Below the pieces are notes generated by a model. It was given only the letters and a program-made list of their open reading frames with translations. It had not been told where the DNA came from and ran no database searches. This document shows positions 30,781 through 42,507 of a stretch of DNA of 64,000 nucleotides, piece by piece. The translations under genes and the position numbers were made by a program. The first letter of the stretch is position 1. Every line of letters starts with the position of its first letter. Source of the DNA: Agriotes lineatus (taxonomy: Eukaryota > Arthropoda > Insecta > Coleoptera > Elateridae); contig CALNHX010005283.1 in assembly GCA_940337035.1 (NCBI GenBank), positions 45,895 to 109,894 of the forward strand, in the 5' to 3' direction.

Positions 30781-31094
30781 GTGAAGTATTTGATGTTATT
30801 AGCCTCTGAAAGGCTACATATTTTTTTTCACAAAGTTGCTTATTCTGAAATAAAATATCAGGATTATATTTTAACAAATACAGGTTATCTAAAATCACTA
30901 ATAATAATGGAAAAAATGTGCAAGTGCACTGAACCTAGTAATCAGCAGCACGAAATTCTAACACAAGAGAAACAAAAACATTTTATGGGTTGCACCTGAC
31001 AAACTAACAATAACTCAAATTAGAGACCCGATATATTAAGATTATTATCTTACTTTCTATACAGGGTCTCTAAGTCAGATTGACCAAACAGAAG

Positions 31095-31600
31095 AAGTGA
31101 AAGTGGTATACAAGACATAAAATCATACAGAAATGCAAATTGTGAGTCTGGCCATTATCTAGTTGTAGCAACACTGGAAGTAAAGATCTCAGGTCAATAT
31201 AAAGGAAAAGTTGACAGCAAACCTAATACTAAACTATTAACAGATGGACAATGTGCAGAGAGATAAAAAGAAGAAATTCAAACCTTACGAATGAGAAACC
31301 AAACTGAAGATAAAGAAGAGGAATGGAAATCACTGAAGGAGACTAGCATGCAATCATTATTAAAGACCTTACAATCACTAGAGTTGATTCAAAAGGATGG
31401 TTTGGTGATGAATGCAGACAAGCAATAGAACATAGAAACAAGGTTAGATTTAAATATTTACAAAATGCAAGCCAAAAAAAGTAAGAAGCAAATGAACAAA
31501 CTAAACGTGCAACGACCAATTTATGCAGAAACAAGAATGAATGGAAAGTAAAAATAGAAGAATTGGAAACATTCACTACAAGAAAAGACAAAATAGCTAT
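31095..31600 (+). pseudogene. Non-LTR retrotransposon: end of endonuclease and linker
   Basis: SGIQDIKSYRNANCESGHYL then VVATLEVKISGQYKGKV match the end of the apurinic-type endonuclease domain of RTE/CR1-like elements (Asp-His pair region, here with Gly at the Asp position). The linker continues NQTEDKEEEWKSLKE, KDGLVMNADK and NKLNVQRPIYAETRMN. Stops and frameshifts are present. The frame is cut near 31600 by an insertion of about 480 bp with hairpins (31600-32085), then resumes in the RT part. Confidence 0.7.
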
Positions 31601-32089
31601 TTATGCAACAAGTGCTAAAAGTCTACGTTTATGCACGCGTTGCATGCAATATTTTATTTACGACCTTAATTTTACTAGTGTTAATCCATAAATATCGATT
31701 TAACAAAGGTTTGCATCTACGACACTTCTAATTTATGTCATAATAAACAGTAGGCCATGCCGCGCGGGCGAATGTTTCCGAAGCCAGTGTTGTCAAGGTC
31801 AGTTACGAAAGGTAATTATTAATACCCCACATCTGACTGTATTCATTACATAACGCTTTAATTATTTCAAAAACACTATCTATAACGCAAGAAGCAACTA
31901 GAATAACTTTACAACTTCACTTCCAGTTCGAAATTGTAGTTTTATAAACTCACTTCACTTTTAGCATATGGGCTAAAAGTAAACAGCTGATTTCTTTAAC
32001 CACGGTAAACTATAAAACGTCACTTTTAGTGAAACAAGCTAGCGCTAAAAGGCCTACTTTTAGTAGTGGTCGTAGATAAAAAATGTTAT

Positions 32090-32670
32090 ACAGAATTACG
32101 AAAAGAAACAAAAGAACGAAAATAAAGCCAGTAGCAGGAAAGGACAAAGATGTAAAATTGCTAATCAAATATGATGACATACTCAATAAATGGAGAAATT
32201 ATTTCAAGAACTTGTTAAGTGATGAATCTACGAACAACTTTCAACTATAAGATTAAAATGAAACAGAAGTAATAGAAGAATCTAGATGGGAAGAAACAAG
32301 AAAAATAATAAATAACTTAAAAAATTTAAAATCAGTTGCTCCAGATGGAATAACATCAGAAATGCTAAAATATGGAGAAGAACGACTGAAAAAGGAAATC
32401 TATCAGCTCATACGTAACATCTGGAAGAATGAAAAGCTCCCCAATGAATGGTAGAAAGGAATAATGCTGTCAATGTGACAGGCATGACTGCAAAAATTAC
32501 AGAGGAATTACCCTACTGAACATTGTTGTATATAAAGTGCTGATAAGTAATATTTATAACTCGTAACAGATTGATTAGCCATGCAGAGCAGATCATAGGG
32601 GACTATCAGAACGGATTTTGAAAGGACCGATCAACGATAGATGAAATATACATGCTGAGACAACTGCTCT
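32090..32670 (+). pseudogene. Non-LTR retrotransposon: reverse transcriptase N-terminal part
   Basis: In several frames: KDVKLLIKYDDILNKWRNYF, APDGITSEMLKYGEERLKKE, IYQLIRNIWKNEKLPNEW, CKNYRGITLLN, then IIGDYQNGF and STIDEIYMLRQLL. These are RT domain blocks 0-2. The catalytic YADD block is not found: the copy is interrupted at about 32670 by a Helitron-rich segment and resumes at 37340. Confidence 0.8.
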
Positions 32671-33344
32671 AAAAATGTAGTGAATTTAACTGAATTACAT
32701 AATTTATACTGTTTATTGATTATATCTATATATTTAAAACGTGAAGCGTTTTCTTTCGACATCTATTTTGAGACTTCCACCGGGCCGATTTCGATAATTC
32801 TTTTTTTAAATGAAAGCCTTTACCGTGTAGATGTGCACAAAAGTCCTAAATTGCAAATAAATTGGTAATTTTTAGAGAAAAACCATCATATTGTAGCTCT
32901 CAAGTGGTTGCAGCCGGCCATGCAGTAGCAGTAAACCAGGTATATTCTCACAGTCAGCCTGCGGCGTTCTGCCGATAAATGTAATGGGCTACTGTCACTA
33001 CTAAATGTTTATTTGAAATCAACGGTCTGCTGATTCGTGAGACAAACGTCAAAATACATGTAAAATGACAGTTAAAGCAAATCGGTATTGCTCAGATGCT
33101 GTAAGGTGTTTCTTCTGCTCATTATAATTATGTGGATGTGCTTATTTACACACTGCCTCATTGCATTCCCTGTTGGTACAAGCATACGTATATTGTTAAA
33201 ACGTCTTTCGACGTTGTCCGACACCTGTTTTCCATACTCTTCCATCCTCACAGTTTCTTTCGTGTAAGTTGCATTCAGTCATCGCTTTTGTAATCTATTG
33301 TTTCAAAATTCTATTCGGACTTCTTCTAGCTCTTCTTTGTGGCA
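32671..33344. other. No gene recognised (between the RT fragment and Helitron fragments)
   Basis: Contains NLTELHNLY-like and IYFETSTGPIS-like short frames with no family match. A stretch near 32930-33000 is somewhat GC-richer. Confidence 0.35.
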
Positions 33345-33575
33345 CCCTTCCCATTTTCTCTGTGCGCCTAGCATGTGTGATGATAGCTAATAAATCACAA
33401 AGACAAACTCTGAATAAAGTAGGAATATATAATATTCGTCACAACCAGTATTGCTATGGTCAAGTGTATGTAGCAATGTCACGTGCGAGTAGTTTTGAAA
33501 ACTTAAAAATTCAAATTTTACCGGATGGATAGTGCCATACGTTAAACATTGTCTACAAAGAAGTTTTGTAAATTG
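33345..33575 (+). pseudogene. Helitron Pif1-like helicase C-terminus, copy 1
   Basis: ACVMIANKSQRQTLNKVGIY, GQVYVAMSRASSFENLKI and, after a stop, TLNIVYKEVL are the last conserved helicase motifs of Helitrons (motif V/VI region, with QRQTL in place of the usual QGQTL). Truncated on the 5' side. Confidence 0.75.
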
Positions 33576-33849
33576 CAAGATTTTTTCAAAGGAGACCATT
33601 AGTGGTTTTTTATTTACTGTGGTTTTATCAGCTCGACGATGATATTTAAATGGCGGTTGCTCTCAAGACAAATACGTGTTATAATAGTGATTTTTAAAAA
33701 TGCAGTATCAGTACAATAAGGACATATTGTCTTGAATTTACATAAGGGTTCACCTGAGAGGATATTCCAAGAACAGTTTTTCAAACTTAACTTGAAACTC
33801 GGCAACGAAAACCTATGTCAAGGCTTGGCAGATATCGCCAGCCCCACTA

Positions 33850-34502
33850 ACATAATATGTATATTCCGACATCAAGAACATAACAGCAAACCCTGTGTCC
33901 TGGCTTCGTAGAAGGGCGAGTATCACTCTGAAGAATGATAAATCAACAACACACACCTCGGAGCCTTTCATTCGGAGGAAAAGATCTATCAATCGATTAA
34001 CACTGTGGTGGAGGCAGATGATAGTGCACTACCACGTTGAGTTTCTCTACACTCTCGACCCTCCCGGACTTCTTCCAAATCGCTTGCCTTTGAAAGTTAG
34101 AACACTTATACTATTGAGAAAAGTGAAGACTTCCAAATGCTACTGCAGGTGAAAGCTTCGCATCGTAACGTCACTGAGGATAAAATGTTTATAGGTTTTG
34201 GAGAAGGGGAGACAGTCTTCATTCCTCAAATAACCCTTATTCTCTCAGACTATTCTTTTCAATGTAACAGACTGCAATTTCCCGTAACAACCTGCTTTGC
34301 CATGACAATCACTAAGGTGCAGGGACAGACGCTGAATCAGGCTGGGGTCGACTTGAGAGAGCACTGTTTTTTTCTCGATCAACTTTATCTAGACTGTTTA
34401 GGGATCAGTTTTCCAAACAACTTAGTGGTGCTCAAACCAGAAGGAAAAACATTAAATATCGTTTACAAAGAAGTGCTTTTACCCTCTATTCGACGAGATT
34501 GA
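33850..34502 (+). pseudogene. Helitron Pif1-like helicase C-terminus, copy 2 (longer)
   Basis: In shifted frames: EEKIYQSINTVVEADDSA, YHVEFLYTLDPPGLLPNRLP, LKVRTLILLRKV, then MFIGFGEGETVFIPQITLIL, FPVTTCFAMTITKVQGQTLN and NNLVVLKPEGKTLNIVYKEV, ending at 34502. The Rep/HUH domain is not present. At least three frameshifts. Confidence 0.8.
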
Positions 34503-34529
34503 CTTCTACTTCACAGATCGTTATATAAT

Positions 34530-35640
34530 AGAATATGGGGAAGGTAAGAAGTTGTAATTCGCCAAATTAGTTCTTTCTACAAGTAGGGTCAAACCATTTT
34601 CAGGGCTTTTCGAAATTCATTCTTCCAAATGAGCTAAATGTGGTATAGGCTACCTGTTTTTGTAAAGGTCTACAATGAGGAAACTGCTTCATGTGGGAAG
34701 CTGAAATTCGACATATTAGTTCGTTTTACAAATCAGATCAAGTAAATGTCAAGGTTTTGCAGAATTCATACCCGAAAGGGGTTAAATGGGGCAAATATGT
34801 TTTTCTAAATATAGCTCCAAGGAAACTACTACAAGTATAGGATGTTAAAATTGAGCATATTAGAACATTTTTCAAATCGGGTCAAATCAGTTTTAGGGTT
34901 TTGGAGAATTCATCTCCGAAAGGGGTTAAATGAAACAAATCTGTTTGTCGAAATATCGCCATGGGAGAACTACTACAGGCAGTAATCGGAAATAATTTTT
35001 AGAGTTTTTCGAAATACATCTCCTCAAACTGGTTAAATAGACCAGAGGTGTTCTTCTAAAAATAGCCACAAAATAATTATTACAGGCAGGAAATTGAAAT
35101 TCGGCATATTCGCTTTACAAATTAGGTCAAATCAATTTCAGGCTTTTCGAAATTAACTTCCGAAAGGATTAAATGGGGTAGATATGTTTTTCTAAAGATC
35201 GCCATAATACGGTAACTGCTTCAAGTTGAAAATTGATTCGGCACAGTAGTTCGGTTTACACATCGAGTCAAGCCAGTTCGTTTTACACATCGAGTTAAGC
35301 CATTTTCAGGGTTTTTCGAAATATATCCTCTCAAAGGGATTAAATGGGGTAGATGTGTTTTTCTAAAGATCGTCACGAGATAGATACAGGTAGGAAGTCG
35401 AAATTCCGTATATTAGTTCATTTTACAAATCATGCCAAACCGTTTTCATGGTTTTGCAGAATGCATCTCCTCAAAAGAGTTAAATGAGATAGATTTGTTG
35501 TTTAAAGATTACCTTAACGAGCGAACTACTACAGATAGAAAGTTGAAATTTTGCATATTAGATCGTCTTACAAATAGACCAAATCATTTCCAGGGATTTC
35601 TGGAATTCACTCCCAAAGGGTGTTACGGTGTAACTGATCT
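34530..35640. repeat. Satellite-like array, about 140-bp unit, seven degenerate copies
   Basis: The motif GGGTTAAATGGGGYAGAT-type recurs near 34628, 34783, 34923, 35032, 35168, 35338 and 35478. It is accompanied by TTCGAAATTCATCTCC, ACAAATCAGGTCAAACCATT and AACTACTACAGG. It starts right after Helitron helicase copy 2, so it may belong to the Helitron 3' end. Confidence 0.75.
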
Positions 35641-36359
35641 CTTAGCGGCTGATACTGTGTGAACAAACCTTTAGTGCCGATATTCGGTTCCCGCCCATCG
35701 AAATTTGTTAGGTTGGCGATTATTTTTTTTGTGGTGCTCGGATTTTGCAAACTCATGGCACTTCGGCCTTTGTCTCATTTTTACAGCGAAGCTAGCAGCT
35801 TGCACGGATTTTCGCTTTCTATAATCCGATGGGGAGTTAGTTTGCTTTTGATTATTTGTGTGCCCCATGCAGTTTGGCGGAGTTTTGGTTTACAAGCGAA
35901 TATTTGGACATTTAAGTCCGCGCCGATTGGCGGATTTAGTTGCCGATATTCTTGGGGCGAGTTAAGTTGGAGTTTTGTCCACTCTCGCGTGAATCGCAAC
36001 AAAATTATATCTCTCTTGCCTGAATATGAAAAGCAATATTTGAGTGTAAATACAATTGTATCACATAATGACAACACTTTATAATTTTCTATGGAATTAA
36101 TAGATTCGTTAAATTTCAGTGGCATATATCCACATTGCTTAACACTAAAAATATGATCAATAGATATTCTTTTGAAAAGTTTAAATGTATTTACTGGTTT
36201 AATAGATGAGATAAGATTAATGGTACGCAATTTATTTATAACTGCTTAGATTTAGTATTAAATGGCCACAAGCCAGGCAGAAGAGTATTATTACTGTGTA
36301 TAGATCAATACATTCTAATATTGCACTACCTTTTTTGCCTTCGGAAAAGAAAATTTTCA
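35641..36359. other. No gene recognised
   Basis: A + strand frame from a GTG at 35659 to 36084 (141 codons) has hydrophobic stretches (VRLAIIFFVVLGFCKLMAL, SLLLIICVPHAVW) but no homology I can name. It follows the satellite array and is probably non-coding. Confidence 0.35.
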
Positions 36360-36545
36360 GTGCACCTATCATTTGTGATAACAATTCATAAATCACAAGA
36401 ACAAACTATGGATAAAGTGGGAACATAGCGTATTTGCCACAACCAGTATTTAGCTATGGTCAAGTATATGTAGCAATATCACGTGTGAGTAGTTTTAAAA
36501 ACTTAAACATTTAAGTTTTACCTAATGGATCCTGCCACACGTTGC
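36360..36545 (+). pseudogene. Helitron helicase C-terminus, copy 3
   Basis: Clear nucleotide similarity to 33385-33545: AATCACAAGAACAAACT, ATAAAGTGGGAACATA, ACAACCAGTATT, TATGGTCAAGTATATGTAGC and TCACGTGTGAGTAGTTTTAA. It is shifted and broken at the protein level. Confidence 0.75.
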
Positions 36546-36727
36546 AAAATATTTTGCAACGGGTCCACTAGTTGATTATAAACTTTTGATAGGATCAATA
36601 CAAATATAATGATACAGAAATTACACAACATGGAAATCCCACAAAAGCTGATTAATATTATGTGAGTGACTCTAGTAATTACAGAGTTCGATATGGGTGT
36701 ACGCTGATGACATGACGATAATTAATA

Positions 36728-36868
36728 AAATAATAGTAGATTATGCAATGAGGGAGAGAAATGCGTTATTTTGCTGAGGTACAATTTCTGACTCGAGGGC
36801 GAAGCCCGAGAGTCAGAAATTGCACTGAAGCAAAATAGCATTCTCTCCGAGTTGCATATACTATTTTT
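36728..36868. repeat. Modular hairpin C
   Basis: Stems ATGCAA/TTGCAT, GGAGAGAA/TTCTCTCC, ATTTTGC/GCAAAAT and AATTTCTGACTC/GAGTCAGAAATT. The internal loops contain TGAG opposite GAG and TGAGG opposite CTGAA; the terminal loop is GAGGGCGAAGCCC. The borders are TAGTAGATTATG and CATATACTATTTTTTT. Confidence 0.75.
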
Positions 36869-36974
36869 TTCACGTTGCAGGAAGATTTAAAACGAAAACC
36901 CGTTTTTTTAAACGTCATTTATTGACATTTTAGTTACAATTATTTTAAAATTAGTAGCCTTTGCTAAATTTTAA

Positions 36975-37115
36975 AGTTGGTGGCACTGTAAGTCATTATG
37001 ACAAGAGCTCACAATTATGTCAAATTCGAGGTTAATAGATGAGGTTTTGCGTCAGTTTATGTCAAAACTGACGCGAAACCTAACCTGTTAACCCCGAATT
37101 TACCATAGATTACCA
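36975..37115. mobile_element. MITE with the common core palindrome, third arm type
   Basis: Begins GGTGGCACTGTAAGTC. The core GTCAAATTCGAGGTTAATAG and its partner AACCTAACCTGTTAACC surround GACGCRAAAC-type stems. The left side has a short insertion (ATTATGACAAGAGCTCACA). Confidence 0.65.
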
Positions 37116-37339
37116 TAGATACGGTAACATTTTTTACTTTAGTCCCTAGGGGCTAAAGTAATTACTTCTGTCCCTAGAGATAAAATGAGCTACTTTAGTC
37201 CCTGAAATAAGTGACTAAAGTGCCAACTTTAGTCCCGCAAGTGCAAAAAAAAGGATTTCATTGAACATTTCTGCAAGCTGAAGAAAATTAAAACTTCTTG
37301 GATTGAATATAAACAAAAATAAATTCAATTCAAAACTAC

Positions 37340-38420
37340 ATCTTTGAAGAAGTGAAAACTTTTACCTATCTGGAAGCGCAACTAGATAACACTCACAGCA
37401 TGAAAGAAGAAATTAACACAAGAAGTAAAGAGGGATATAGAAGCTATCATGCTTGCAAATACAGGGACCGTCAAAAAGGACTGATTATTTTATTTTCTAA
37501 ATACAAAATTAAATGTCACAGCAATCGCTATGTGTCTTATATTATTTTAAAGAGTAGGCTTTGGAGATGTGTATAAAACAATTGCAGAATTTTTTGACAC
37601 TTAGCAAAATGGACACATGACCAGTGCCACAACGTGTTTTTTGTGTTGAACAATTTATCAAAGTTAATTCAATTATTCAAGCGCAACGTTTGTTTCCAAT
37701 TTAATATTCGCAATGCTCCAGATTTTTTTCTTTGGGGCTACTTAAAAAGTAAAGTTAAAACAAGCGTTGAAGCAGAAATTAGAGTTATTCCGCAGGAATT
37801 ACTTATTAGAGTCATCTTTAATTTCGTCTCCTGCTTAGAAGAATATGTTGGAAACGACGGACGCCACTTGTGGCATACAATATTTGATAAATAAATGTCC
37901 TGTTCTTACACTTCAACAAACCGTTTTGTTTAAATTTGTAACTTATGACAATACATTTTTCTCTAGTCCTTTCTGACTGTCCCTGTATTTATTCCAAAGT
38001 AAAATACTAAGCAGAAAGTCTAAACTAAGAATTTACAACAATGTAATCAGACTAGTTATTGCGTATGGAGGTGAAACATGGACTTTGACAAACACCCAAG
38101 AGGAACAATGGCAAATCTGCAAAAGGAAAATATTAAGAACTGTTTGGACCAGCATAAGATGCAAATATGAGATGACGAATGAATCATAAACTACCTTTGA
38201 ACAACAAAAACTTTGTTAAATACATAAAACCCCAAAGACTGAACTGACTGAGTGACACCTATCGAATGAACACAGCAAGAGCAACCAGGTTAATAACTGA
38301 ATGGACTCCACCAACAACCCAGAGCAGAGGAGGACAATGGCTGAAATAGTTAGATGTGGAAAAGGATCTTAAGCAAATGTACGTAACGTCATGGAAAATG
38401 AAAACATCAGTATGGGCCCC
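37340..38420 (+). pseudogene. Non-LTR retrotransposon: C-terminal part, interrupted by a mariner-type element
   Basis: FEEVKTFTYLEAQLDNTHSM and EINTRSKEGYRSYHACKY (37340-37461) continue after the insert as KSKLRIYNNVIRLVIAY, GGETWTLTNTQEEQW and KRKILRTVWT (37988 on), then a degraded tail to about 38420. This is the region after the RT palm in RTE/CR1-like elements. The element at 37462-37985 sits inside the codon series. Same strand and order as the fragments at 31095 and 32090, so probably one copy. Confidence 0.8.
37462..37985 (+). mobile_element. Internally deleted DUF4817/Tc1-mariner-type element with TA duplication
   Basis: CAGGGACCGTCAAAAAGGACT at the left is matched by AGTCCTTTCTGACTGTCCCTG at the right, with TA on each side. 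Inside, RVFCVEQFIKVNSIIQAQRL (helix-turn-helix start) is followed after a gap by PDFFLWGYLKSKVKT and IPQELLIRVIFNFVSCLEEY (transposase C-terminus). The DDE core is mostly missing, so it is non-autonomous. Confidence 0.85.
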
Positions 38421-39300
38421 AATTTTCCCACTACACAGATACCGGAACGTAGAAAGGACTAATCTACCACTACAGATACGGAAAGGATTACACAAGCTCC
38501 AGGAGCAGGCCAAAATTCACACTGTGTTGATGTGCCCTTACAATAACAACTTTGTAGGAGACTTTGAATGTCTGGAATGCGGTTGCTGCATTTTGTCACA
38601 CATGGGACTGTGCAGCCATCATCAAGTTGTAACGCACTGTAGCTGATGTGATAAGATTAAATTCTGATTACTTTATTTTACCACTCGTGGGTAGCTCTGG
38701 TCCAAGGTTGTCAACAGCTGCAGTTAGAGAGAAATTCGAGTCAAGTATGAACAGGTGTTTATTTACTTTAACTATATTTACAAAATGAAATGTTCTCTAA
38801 AATTATATACTAAAAATAATGATAACCAAATTATAATTCCTCCTGGTGTCCTTTGCGTTATGGGCGGAGCTGCATTCGCTGGTAGCGGATACGGACGGTT
38901 CCCCTCCCCCCCCCTATGTCCTGTGATTCGAATCGCTGTAATTAAATCAAAATTAAATAATTCAGTTTCGGCTCGTTTCCAAGTTTTTACAGATTTTGGA
39001 CTTGATTAGGCTAAATCCGAAATGATTCTGAGGCAGCTAACAGCTACCCCAGATCGAGCAAACGAGAATGCTCGCTGCATTAGTTAAACTTCCTGGGCTA
39101 GTGCTCATTTATTGAACGCCAGCAAAATTTGAGCACTCACAGTGCACTCGATTTAAAATTCAAACATGAAGCAAGCTAGCGCCTAGTGAATTATTAAACT
39201 GAATTTAGGTCACTTTGAACCTCGGGCTGGTGGATCTTTACGGCAGGCTGTCGGGAGAAATTATTGATTAGCAGGGTGGTTTCATGGGCTACTGGACAGG
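38421..39300. other. No gene recognised
   Basis: Probably the tail of the retrotransposon to about 38650, then unassigned sequence with a C run at 38901-38910. Confidence 0.35.
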
Positions 39301-39324
39301 TATCTAGGTCAGATTTTAAGCAGC

Positions 39325-39510
39325 AAGATGTTTCACTGCACTGGAGGATTAATAGGACAGGGTTATTAATTATAAGTGGCAAGATCTTCCATTGCGCTGG
39401 GAAATTACCAGGACAGGGTAGTTAGTTATCAGATGCAAGATTTTCCATTGCGCTGGAAAATTAATAGGACAGGGTAGTTAATTATCAGCTGGAGGATTAA
39501 TAGGACAGGA
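39325..39510. repeat. Tandem repeat, about 66-bp unit, 3 copies
   Basis: Units contain GCAAGATYTTCCATTGCGCTGG and TTAATAGGACAGGGTAGTTA. Downstream (39528-39850), a minus-strand Pro/Glu-rich frame (ESRPEPEPQPETLGSSGPRG) has no homology I can name. Confidence 0.7.
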
Positions 39511-40548
39511 TTGCTTCTGCAGTTTTACTAACATAGGTAAAGGAGGTTTCTGGTCAGGTAGTTCGGGATAGGATTCTGGTTCTTACTGGACAGGTATCTG
39601 GACTGGTGGTGACTGGTGGAACCCTCTTGGCCCCGAGGACCCAAGAGTCTCCGGCTGGGGCTCAGGTTCTGGTCTGGATTCTGGAAGGAACGGGTTGGTA
39701 GGTCTTCGGACCGAGCAGGCATCGCCCTTTAATATGCTTCAATGCGGCCGACCTAGTAAACCTAGAGTGGGGCTAAAACATGCTAGTTAGGTGGGAGCCA
39801 AGTTTTTCTTTTTCTTACCCTCCGCATGGCTCCAAATGTTCGCGCGTCACGAATCTGAGGGGCGTGATAGCACCTACAAATTGATAACGGTAATTAAAAC
39901 GTTCTAAAACAATTGGAGGCACGTGAAACGTCACAAAGTTCACAGATAAAATGTTTTATGCTGGAAGTAATGCTTATCGCTTAAGCAACGTGTTATATTG
40001 CAAAGACAGCACTTCAGCCTGTAGTAAATCTCTGTGGTGGTAATTCATATCAGTGTTAATCCACTCAGTGGTTATTTTGAATCGGATGTATGGGGATAAT
40101 CCACCTTTTTACTGATATTAAAATAACACAAAATTGAAAGTAAAATTGCTTGGTTGTATTTCTTCCGGTTTAACATAGTTGTCAAAAAGTTGGAAAAATC
40201 TCCAGTCGGTGGTAATCCACATCAGCAGTAGGTACTGTATGTAACATTTATATACAGACGTATTTAAAAAGTTTGCGTAACATTTTACTATCGCTTTGAA
40301 TAGGTTTTGGGAACAGATAATACTTTATCAGACCTGTATTTTACATATTTGAATATTTCATGTTAGAATATGTGAGTGATTAGTGAACTAATGAAAGCCT
40401 GTATCGTTATGATTATGTTTTGAGTTGCTTTTTGAGCTCAAAGTTGTAACTGTAAATTGTGAAATATTTATATTGCCATCATGCGCATAATACATATAAT
40501 TTTAATTTGAATAATTTATCATGAAAACATACATTGGAATACATACAA
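39511..40548. other. No gene recognised
   Basis: Pro-rich minus-strand frame at 39528-39770, then AT-rich sequence. Words at 40010-40210 resemble the ACCACCGAC repeat family in inverted orientation. Confidence 0.35.
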
Positions 40549-40720
40549 TGGCGGACAATAAATTTAGGCCGGCCTGTCATTCGTTTGGCACTGTTTATGT
40601 TGGTAGCACTGTAAGTCTATGTCAAATTCGAGGTTAGCAGGTTACGTTTTGCGTCAGTTTCTGTCAAAACTGATGCAAAACCTAACCTGCTAACCTCGAA
40701 TTTGACAGACATTGCCAACC
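40549..40720. mobile_element. TGGCGGACAAT MITE, right end missing
   Basis: Same left end and core as 30050-30272, but after the core it passes directly into the long inverted repeat arm at 40721, so its right outer arm is absent. Another left half lies at 42508-42615. Confidence 0.7.
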
Positions 40721-41580
40721 TAAGAAAAAAAATCACAACCATTTATGGTCACCCGGTATCAATAATGTCAAAACTTTAAGTGTCAAATTCTTTTCATGGA
40801 ATAAAATTCGATTTTCTTCAAATTAATAATATACGATCAATCGAAAATATTGTAACTAACACGTATGTTAATCGGCAATTAATAATCTCTACAATTAACG
40901 CGTTTGTTGGCGCTCGCGCATTAAAATGTCTCCATTATTAATCGCTCTCATTAACATACTTGTTTTGGCCTAAAGAAGCTTTGGTAAAAAAATGTATACC
41001 TAATTGTGACGCTCCCTGTATATGGGGCAGAAACTAGATATCTAAATGAAAGAGAAGAACTAAGAATTTTGTAAAAGAAAACCTCCAACCTCCAATTAAA
41101 ATAAATGAAACAGTGTTAGCTTCAAGTGATTCGTCGGCTAAACCTCTCAAATTATAACATCAATGATTATGTGGATACAATTGCCGGCCGGTTAATTCAG
41201 GTAGACGGCGTGCCGTTCTTTATGTACTAACAGTTAAATAAAAGGAAGCCAAAATGAGCGCCAACGAATATTTTAATTAATGACAAATGTATCCGAGTAT
41301 CACAGTAAATTCGTAAACTCCAGTAGCATAAATATTCTGAAAGAAAAGCTCAAAACAAGCACAGCTAGCAGTAACAACAGTAAAATGCTGGTTTCAGTGC
41401 ACTCATCGGCACTGGGCACCAAAAATGAAAAAAATTGAAATTTGACACCGAGCAAAAAGCAATAGTTCTTATTTGTGCTACTGATGCTTCAGCTCTGTAT
41501 TTATTGTTCATTTTTTCACGACTTTTCTATGGCTTTTTCTGTTGATATTGACTAGTCGCCAGTTCGAGGTCCAGCGTAAT

Positions 41581-41855
41581 ACCGGGTGTCTTAAAATGAA
41601 TTACATCTAGTATGCTTTGAATTTCCCATAATGCAATCTAAAATTTTACTTGAAATTGGCAATACTGTAAGTCTATGTCAAATTCGAGGTTATCAGGTTA
41701 TGTTTTGCGTCAGTTTGTGTCAAAACTGACGCAAAATCTAACCTAACCTCGAATTTCACATAGACTTACAGTATTGCCAATTTCAAGTAAAATTTTAGAT
41801 TGCATTATGGGAAATTCAAAGCATACTAGATGTAATTCATTTTAAGACACCCGGT
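41581..41855. mobile_element. Palindromic MITE, ACCGGGTGTCTTA ends with the common core
   Basis: ACCGGGTGTCTTAAAATGAA at 41581 is inverted up to 41855, with TA at both ends. The inner core is the GTCAAATTCGAGGTTATCAG palindrome. The outer arm is unrelated to that of 30050-30272. Confidence 0.85.
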
Positions 41856-41967
41856 AGTATATTATGTTATTAGGAGATAAAGTTATATATTATTTGGTGT
41901 GGCTGGACAGTTTATCTGCCGAGCCACATAAAGATACTTTTGCTCCGAATAACATATAGCATTTTTT
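41856..41967. repeat. Modular hairpin D
   Basis: ATGTTATT/AATAACAT and GGAG/CTCC, then GTGTGGCT/AGCCACAT stems; loop GGACAGTTTATCTGCCG. The borders are TAGTATATTATG and CATATAGCATTTTTT. It begins immediately beside the TA of the adjacent MITE. Confidence 0.65.
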
Positions 41968-42507
41968 CTTCAAACGTTTATAACAAAATCTGAAGAAAAT
42001 TACTATATCTCATCAGCTGCAGATATGATAAAGTCGTCAGCGGCAGATAATAACTCTATCTGCCGCATGGCAATAACGTGACAGTTTAGCATCATCAATC
42101 CAGCAGGATAATGACACATTTTACTGCTGTTTGAAGAAAAAATATTTTACCCCATAAATTTTAGGTAAACAACTGGGCTCTAAAACACTCACACATATTT
42201 AACTCATATGGCAGTTGATGGGTTAATAACTAGAAATGATCTAAGTCACCAAGTCAAAATAACAATCACATATACAATTGAGCTACATTTTTATATCGAA
42301 TTCATATTAAAGATGTTAATAATCTAATGTGAATCCTTTTTATGACATCAAAAATTAGTTACATTTTTTTTTAATTTAAAGAACCAGTTCAGCAAAAATT
42401 TTTGCTATTCATGGTTTTGTTAAGTATAGTGACTATAGAATGGAAGCATGTATAATATATGCAATAATTTGATGGTATAACAGTGCATCTACGCCACAGT
42501 TGTACAA
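41968..42507. other. No gene recognised
   Basis: AT-rich; contains ATCTGCCGC/GCGGCAGAT-type inverted words near 42040-42070. Confidence 0.35.

Noticed and set aside
35659..36084. 141-codon frame with hydrophobic segments as a membrane protein
   Set aside because: It starts at GTG, follows a satellite array and has no recognisable family; probably chance.
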